From positions 1 to 64,000 of the forward strand of contig JAHLWZ010000231.1 of assembly GCA_020536535.1 (NCBI GenBank): 64,000 bases of DNA. The letters run 5' to 3'. The DNA comes from Pelomyxa schiedti (lineage: Eukaryota > Evosea > Pelobiontida > Pelomyxidae). Numbering within the stretch: the first letter of the stretch is position 1; each line of letters opens with the position of its first letter. Positions 59,522 through 64,000 of this stretch are shown in pieces. The notes beneath the pieces are model-generated. The model made no database searches. It worked only from the letters and a program-made list of their open reading frames with translations, and was not told the DNA's origin. The translations under genes and the position numbers were made by a program.

Positions 59522-61472
59522 TTAAGGGGTGGTGGTCCAGTATTGGATAAGGGTGGAGTAGAATGTGACCATGCTTGGAACTGTATCGCAAGATAACCGC
59601 TCGTTGTAGCCATGCAACAACTTTGCCTCTTCTGTGCCCATGGTCTAGAAGTCACAGTGGCCAGTATTGTGTTGGTATTAGAGTGTTGTTTAAGTTAGGG
59701 AGGGAAAAGATTACCACGGGAAGAAAACGGTAGACGTACTTGGAGAGCGGGTGCAAGATGTGGGAAGAGGTTGCTCCAATGGCTTGAAGGTATTAATAGA
59801 CACTTGAGAGAAATGCATTACTTACTTACAAAAGGGACGCACGATGAGACACCCAAAGGCTTGATGGCCTCGCAGAGATCTCTGTACAATGTGAGACGCA
59901 GGGAGGTAGTACAAAAGAATGTACTGATATTGCTGGCATTTCCACTCAGATGTGCTTCCAGCTCCCTCTATTGGGGCACCAGTTGCAGATAATCGTCCCT
60001 CCAGTGTATAAGATACATTGTGCATTTTTGTTAGCCCAATGACATTTTCCAAGTACACTTTTAGTTGTTCCAGGGTAACATTTGGAAGGAGACGTATATT
60101 GAATATCCCTGTAGCTGTGGGAGGAATGATGTTCACGGCAGTGCCCGCTTTAGACATTGTTGGTATTATGGTGGATCTAAATCAAGAAATAATTAGTACA
60201 AATGCCATATATTGTACTGAGTACCTCAATACCGCGTTTAGAGTTGGGGTTCTGTTTGCCAAGAAACCCAGCAGTGGTTTAAAGATAAACATGTTTGAAA
60301 ACAAGATTCTTAAAAATAAAGGTGCGTGCGCTCCCATAGCCTCCACAGTGGAACTCATATACTGTGTGCTGTTTTACATCATGTTAACTGGAGAATTGTG
60401 GAAGAAAAACGTTACTCAATGGGAAGAGGGTTCTTCTCTATTCTTCGAACGATTTCAGCCAATATTCCTATGGTATTCGTTTTTGGTGGAGCAGATGAAT
60501 GCCCAGGTTCACCCGTTACAGTTACAACAAGTTTGACGGGATTTTTCTCGCCAATAGCTATCATACCAACTGGTAACTGCAGGATGTTAGAAAGCGATGC
60601 AAAATTACCAACTGTTACCTTCCCAAGAGGACCATTAGGCATTACTATTCCTCCTTCATCAAGTGTTGCATATAATTCGTATTTACGTTCGCTGACTAGC
60701 TGTGCTAACGCCCGGGCACCCTCCATGCTGGTTTCTTCAGTGGCTTCGAGGGCAAGTAACCTTAAAATAGATTTATTACATTACCAGGGAGAAAAACAAA
60801 AACAATGGAAAAACTCACACGGTACGAGACGGTGAGTATCCGGCTTTTATCAATAATTCTACAGCCTCCAAAAGAGTTACCAAAGATCCCTTGTCGTCTA
60901 ATGAACCCCTTCCCCATACACTTCCTTCTGCAATCACCCCATCAAAGGGGGGATACTTCCAGTTCTAAAAGTTGGATTAGCCACTGAAAACTTGGGTGCT
61001 AAAGACTGCCTTATGTGGGTGATCAGCATCTGTATTCGCAGGGACCACGTCTTGATGCGCTAGGAACATAACAGCCTCGTTGCCAGCACTAGAAACAAAG
61101 ATATGGGCGTTAGTGGATCACTGAAATCTTACTGTAAGCACACCATTTTCCCTTCCAAGTGAAAAGCAGGTGTCGGCCCCCAACAAGCTCAGGAGGGGCC
61201 ACAGAGTGCAGGCTGGGAAACATAGAAGCGAGATCTTGCCTTAGACCACCAAACTCGGTCTCGTCCAAAGGGCTGCCGGCATCGTCAGTCACGGTGACAC
61301 GGCGCAGTGCAGTGGCCAATTTGGCACAGCATTGAGAGCCGTCGACTTTGGGGTCAATGGTTACACTCTTCGGTCGCCTCACAGAAGTCCCAGATCTGCC
61401 AAAAAGCCACGTCCGCACAGCCACCCACCCAACCAACGTCACCACAAACGACACACCCACCGCTAAAAGCAT
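59522..61472 (-). CDS. Membrane-anchored M20 family peptidase (PM20D1/CPS1-like)
   Basis: ATG at 61472; residues about 2-22 form a membrane anchor (LLAVGVSFVVTLVGWVAV). In order: LRQDLASMFPSLHSVAP; VMFLAHQDVVPANT (zinc-ligand His and Asp); NWKYPPFDGVIAEGSVWGRG then SLDDKGSLVTLLEAVELL (bridging Asp); and LEATEETSMEGARAL, where the catalytic and zinc Glu pair is kept. LYATLDEGGIVM follows, then GEPGHSSAPP in the lid domain. The last exons give ATSSHILHPLSKYVYRFLPV and HGTEEAKLLHGYNE, with a stop TAA at 59522. The layout fits yeast carboxypeptidase S and animal PM20D1, enzymes that cleave or form N-acyl amino acids or small peptides. The usual TDSR near the last exons reads TSSH here, so specificity may differ. 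Short introns, joined mostly in frame. Confidence 0.85.
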
Positions 61473-61676
61473 GAAGATATATCTCGATGCACTACAGACC
61501 GCTTGAACCGACAAACAAATAAATCTGTTTTTGTGCTGTTTGGGTGTTTTGATCGCCGTTTAAACAGGCAGGCATCTGCAGGTAAATTAAGGTGTCAAAG
61601 TAATGGCATTTTCATGCTAACAACGAAAGAAACAAGTTGTCAAAAAAAAAAAAATCATTGCTTGCTGCTACATGTG

Positions 61677-64000
61677 TCAAGACTTTTTATTGTCAGTAGA
61701 TACAAGATTGGGTACAATGTGCTCCTCAGGGTCCAACAACAACTTCATGGTGGTGGTTTCTGGTATGAGTGGGAACTTGGCCAGAATCGGAGGAGCGAGG
61801 GGCTTTGGCGAGGACGGGTCGGGCCGGTACTTGTGCACGAGGTGGCCGAGCTGGACGGCGTTGAGCGAGCCGAACGCCGTGGAAATGCTCTCGTCGTGAA
61901 GCAGGACGGTCTTGTCCATCGCAAGGAAGTTGGTAGCTTGCTTGATGTGCCCGAGGTACTCCCTGGGTAATTATGGGTTAGTTAGTGCCGGGGCTTGGCC
62001 CTTCGAGAGGTTATTTTTGGCTTGCCTTGCTGGGCCTAAGGGTGGTTTGGTAAAAATCTCTTGTAGTTGTGCAAGTCCTATTCCTATCTCCAGTCCTTTG
62101 GTGGTGGTACCTTGTGAAGATGAACAATGAAAAAAGGGAATGTGGGATAGTACAAAGCTCTGGGTTGGACAGGAGCTTGTTGAATAGGAGTGCATTCATC
62201 CAGTAGGTAAGTTGTGAGAAGAATTGCACACAGAGGTCGCTTGGCACTTTATTTTCGTTCAAAACACGGAGAGCTTCATTCAGTATTGAATGGATGTCAG
62301 ATATTGTGCCACGGCGGGCTCTTGGTTTGCGTAAGAACGTAAGATTTTTTTGGAGGCTAGGCTTCACCTGTGACTGACCATTGGCTGTGCTCCTGGTTTA
62401 CTGGGGACCATATTTTGTTCAAAAATGGCGTTAAAGAGAATTGGCTCAATAGCCTGAAAAAGGGTGAGCAAATTTCGACATCTGGCGGAAAATGTTTTAC
62501 CTTTTTGTACTTTAACACGAAAGTGGTGTATGCACAGTACAATGTTTCTCTTAATTTGTGGCAGAAGGTTTGCATTTCATCCCCCAAGCTTGGAGTTGAG
62601 GAAGGGGGTACAACAAAGACTTTTTCTTGTTTGCTTAACCTGTTTCCGGTTTAGCTTTGAAGAATTACGATCCTTCTTACACGACAGGAGAGATAGCATT
62701 ACGTTCGTTGTAAACTAGCTGGATAAATGACCAACATATATTAAGATTGTAGGCCCCCATCAAAGGCAAGTCGGAATAATTCTGCATCAGCATTTTAGTG
62801 GAACCAGTGAGTAACTGAAGGACTTAGGTAAAACCTTTCCCAAAGCACTCAAAGCCTCTATTATGCTGGTGTGTAAAATTGCATCTGTATTGTTGAAGCA
62901 ATCCCACTTTTTCATGACATTAATTAGAATGTTACAAGGACGAGGCATATTTCCAGAATCAAAAACAGGGGAATCTAGATGATACAACGCTTGCTTAACA
63001 ATATTAGCCACCTCCAACTGATGAGACAAAGTTTGAAGTTTCTACAGCGAATTAATGGAAGAAATGTAATCAGAAAAAACACCTCCTGGAACTTAGTTTC
63101 CAGCTCTGCTCGTTCTAAAGCTATCTGTGTTTCCAGTTTTTGCCGTAGAGGCTCGCATTGTAAATGTTGTTCGCAAAGCTCAGTTAACCTAGGTAAGTCG
63201 GCTATTTGAAGCATCATCTGATTTCTTTCTTCAGCCATGGAATGACATTCAGACTGGGTTTTCTGCTCTCTCTCCTGGAGCGCCTGCGCTTCAGTTCTAG
63301 CTTGTTCGCATTCTAGTTGAAGTTTCGCAAGTGCAGCGCTGCATTCCGTAATCTCACTCTCAAGCTCAACAATTTTCGCCTTCAAAATGTCAGAATCGCC
63401 CTTGCTTGCCTCAATACTCTTGAGAGATAGCTGAGACTCATCTTCGAGTTGGAAGACTTTTCTCTTGCTTTCCTTGGGTTTCCCTTAGAAAATTAATATT
63501 TAATCGAGGTATAAACCTCTAATTGTACAACTAGCTGCTTATTCTCATCAGATACATTTTGCATTTGCATTGACGAGTCGACCTCCAGTTGGTGCTTTTC
63601 CGAACTCAGCTGCAGTAAGTCAGACTGAAGTTGCTTGTGTTTTAATGAGTAATCTTGAAGCTGTGCCTCACAGTCTTCAAGCTTCCTTGCTAGTTGAGAA
63701 TTTTGTTCACTTAGGGCCTGCATTGGGGCAGCTTGCCCCGAGGTGGCTTGCTTGATTTGAAGTAACTCCTTGGAAAGAGTACCAAATTCTTTTCTACTAG
63801 TCTCAAGAGCATCGTTGAGATCCAGCTTCTCTCTTTGCAGAGCCTCCACTTGAGCCTGGAGGTCCCCAACTTGTGACTGAAGGTGTGCTGTACGTTGCTC
63901 CAATTGTTTGAGCTGAAAAACTTCCTCCTCTTTTTCTCTTAGTTTATCTGTCAGATCTTTCATTTGGGTGTCAATGTCCTGCAGTTGGGACGTTCTGTTG
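61677..64000 (-). CDS. Coiled-coil protein with dilute (DIL) domain, 5' end outside window
   Basis: The gene enters from the right edge. 64000-63000 encodes long heptad coiled coil (for example LQSQVGDLQAQVEALQREKL; LESEITECSAALAKLQLECE). Downstream exons read NIVKQALYHLDSPVFDSGN and LRETLYCAYTTFVLKYKKV. The DIL core follows: LCVQFFSQLTYWMNALLFNK and LLSNPELCT. The final exon has MDKTVLLHDE, ISTAFGSLNAVQLGHLVHKY and RPDP, with a stop at 61677. DIL domains form the cargo-binding tail of class V myosins and occur in a few Rab- or Ras-binding scaffolds. The motor domain, if any, would lie beyond 64000, so the choice between myosin V and a non-motor protein cannot be made here. Confidence 0.78.

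Noticed and set aside
1..64000. Bacterial or viral origin of the window
   Set aside because: Spliceosomal introns restore conserved domains in most genes, and the gene set (INTS7, UBA3, SR protein, Sec7, DIL) is eukaryotic.

Overview
This is a eukaryotic nuclear window from an amoebozoan protist. Genes lie close together on both strands and are cut by many short introns, mostly about 35-110 nt. Intron starts are GTTTGT, GTATGT or GTAAGT, and a CTAAC-like branch site often sits just before the AG. Two gene families point to Archamoebae (Pelomyxa, Mastigamoeba, Entamoeba relatives): a transmembrane kinase with the Entamoeba-TMK type of juxtamembrane domain, and a cAMP-receptor-like GPCR. The discoidin-type H-lectin repeats fit an amoebozoan. 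The exact genus is an inference. There is no ribosome-binding-site or operon logic and no CRISPR array, and I found no tRNA or rRNA gene by eye.

Layout. 1-1387 holds relics: a piece of a Ty3/gypsy-like integrase, and a broken copy of an exon of the NEDD8-activating enzyme gene uba3. 1388-5801(+) is a cPLA2-NACHT protein with a leucine-rich end. 7151-12830(-) holds two low-complexity proteins, one with a PWWP domain, around a 100-base assembly gap and sharing a near-identical segment. 13295-15748(-) has an astacin-like metalloprotease with Cys at the third zinc-ligand position, and an orphan. 16123-19620(+) is a receptor kinase with Notch-type LNR modules. 19764-25989(-) is a large ArfGEF-type protein (coiled coil, WD40-like, C1, Sec7, PH-like). 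26161-28790(-) has two multi-pass membrane proteins. 28940-30842(-) is a protein with three H-type lectin repeats and a RING finger. 31028-33547(-) has an SR/RRM protein and an HMG-box/YacP-like NYN protein. 33933-35273(+) is the GPCR. 35477-43925(-) is a very large C2-NACHT-pentapeptide-WD40 protein. 44152-49727(+) has the Integrator subunit INTS7 and UBA3. 51978-57034 has three unrecognised genes. 57901-58209(+) is a second copy of the integrase relic, inverted relative to the first. 59522-61472(-) is a membrane-anchored M20 peptidase. 61677-64000(-) is a coiled-coil/DIL-domain protein cut by the window edge.

How the genes work together. There is no single pathway. Housekeeping genes (INTS7, UBA3, SR/RRM, ArfGEF, DIL protein) are mixed with sensory or defence-like genes: two NLR-like NACHT proteins of different architecture, a receptor kinase, a GPCR and a lectin-RING protein. 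The strongest candidates for undescribed biology are the cPLA2-NACHT fusion and the H-lectin/RING protein. Exon joins were worked out by hand from splice signals and reading frame. Where a join was not resolved, the entry says so.
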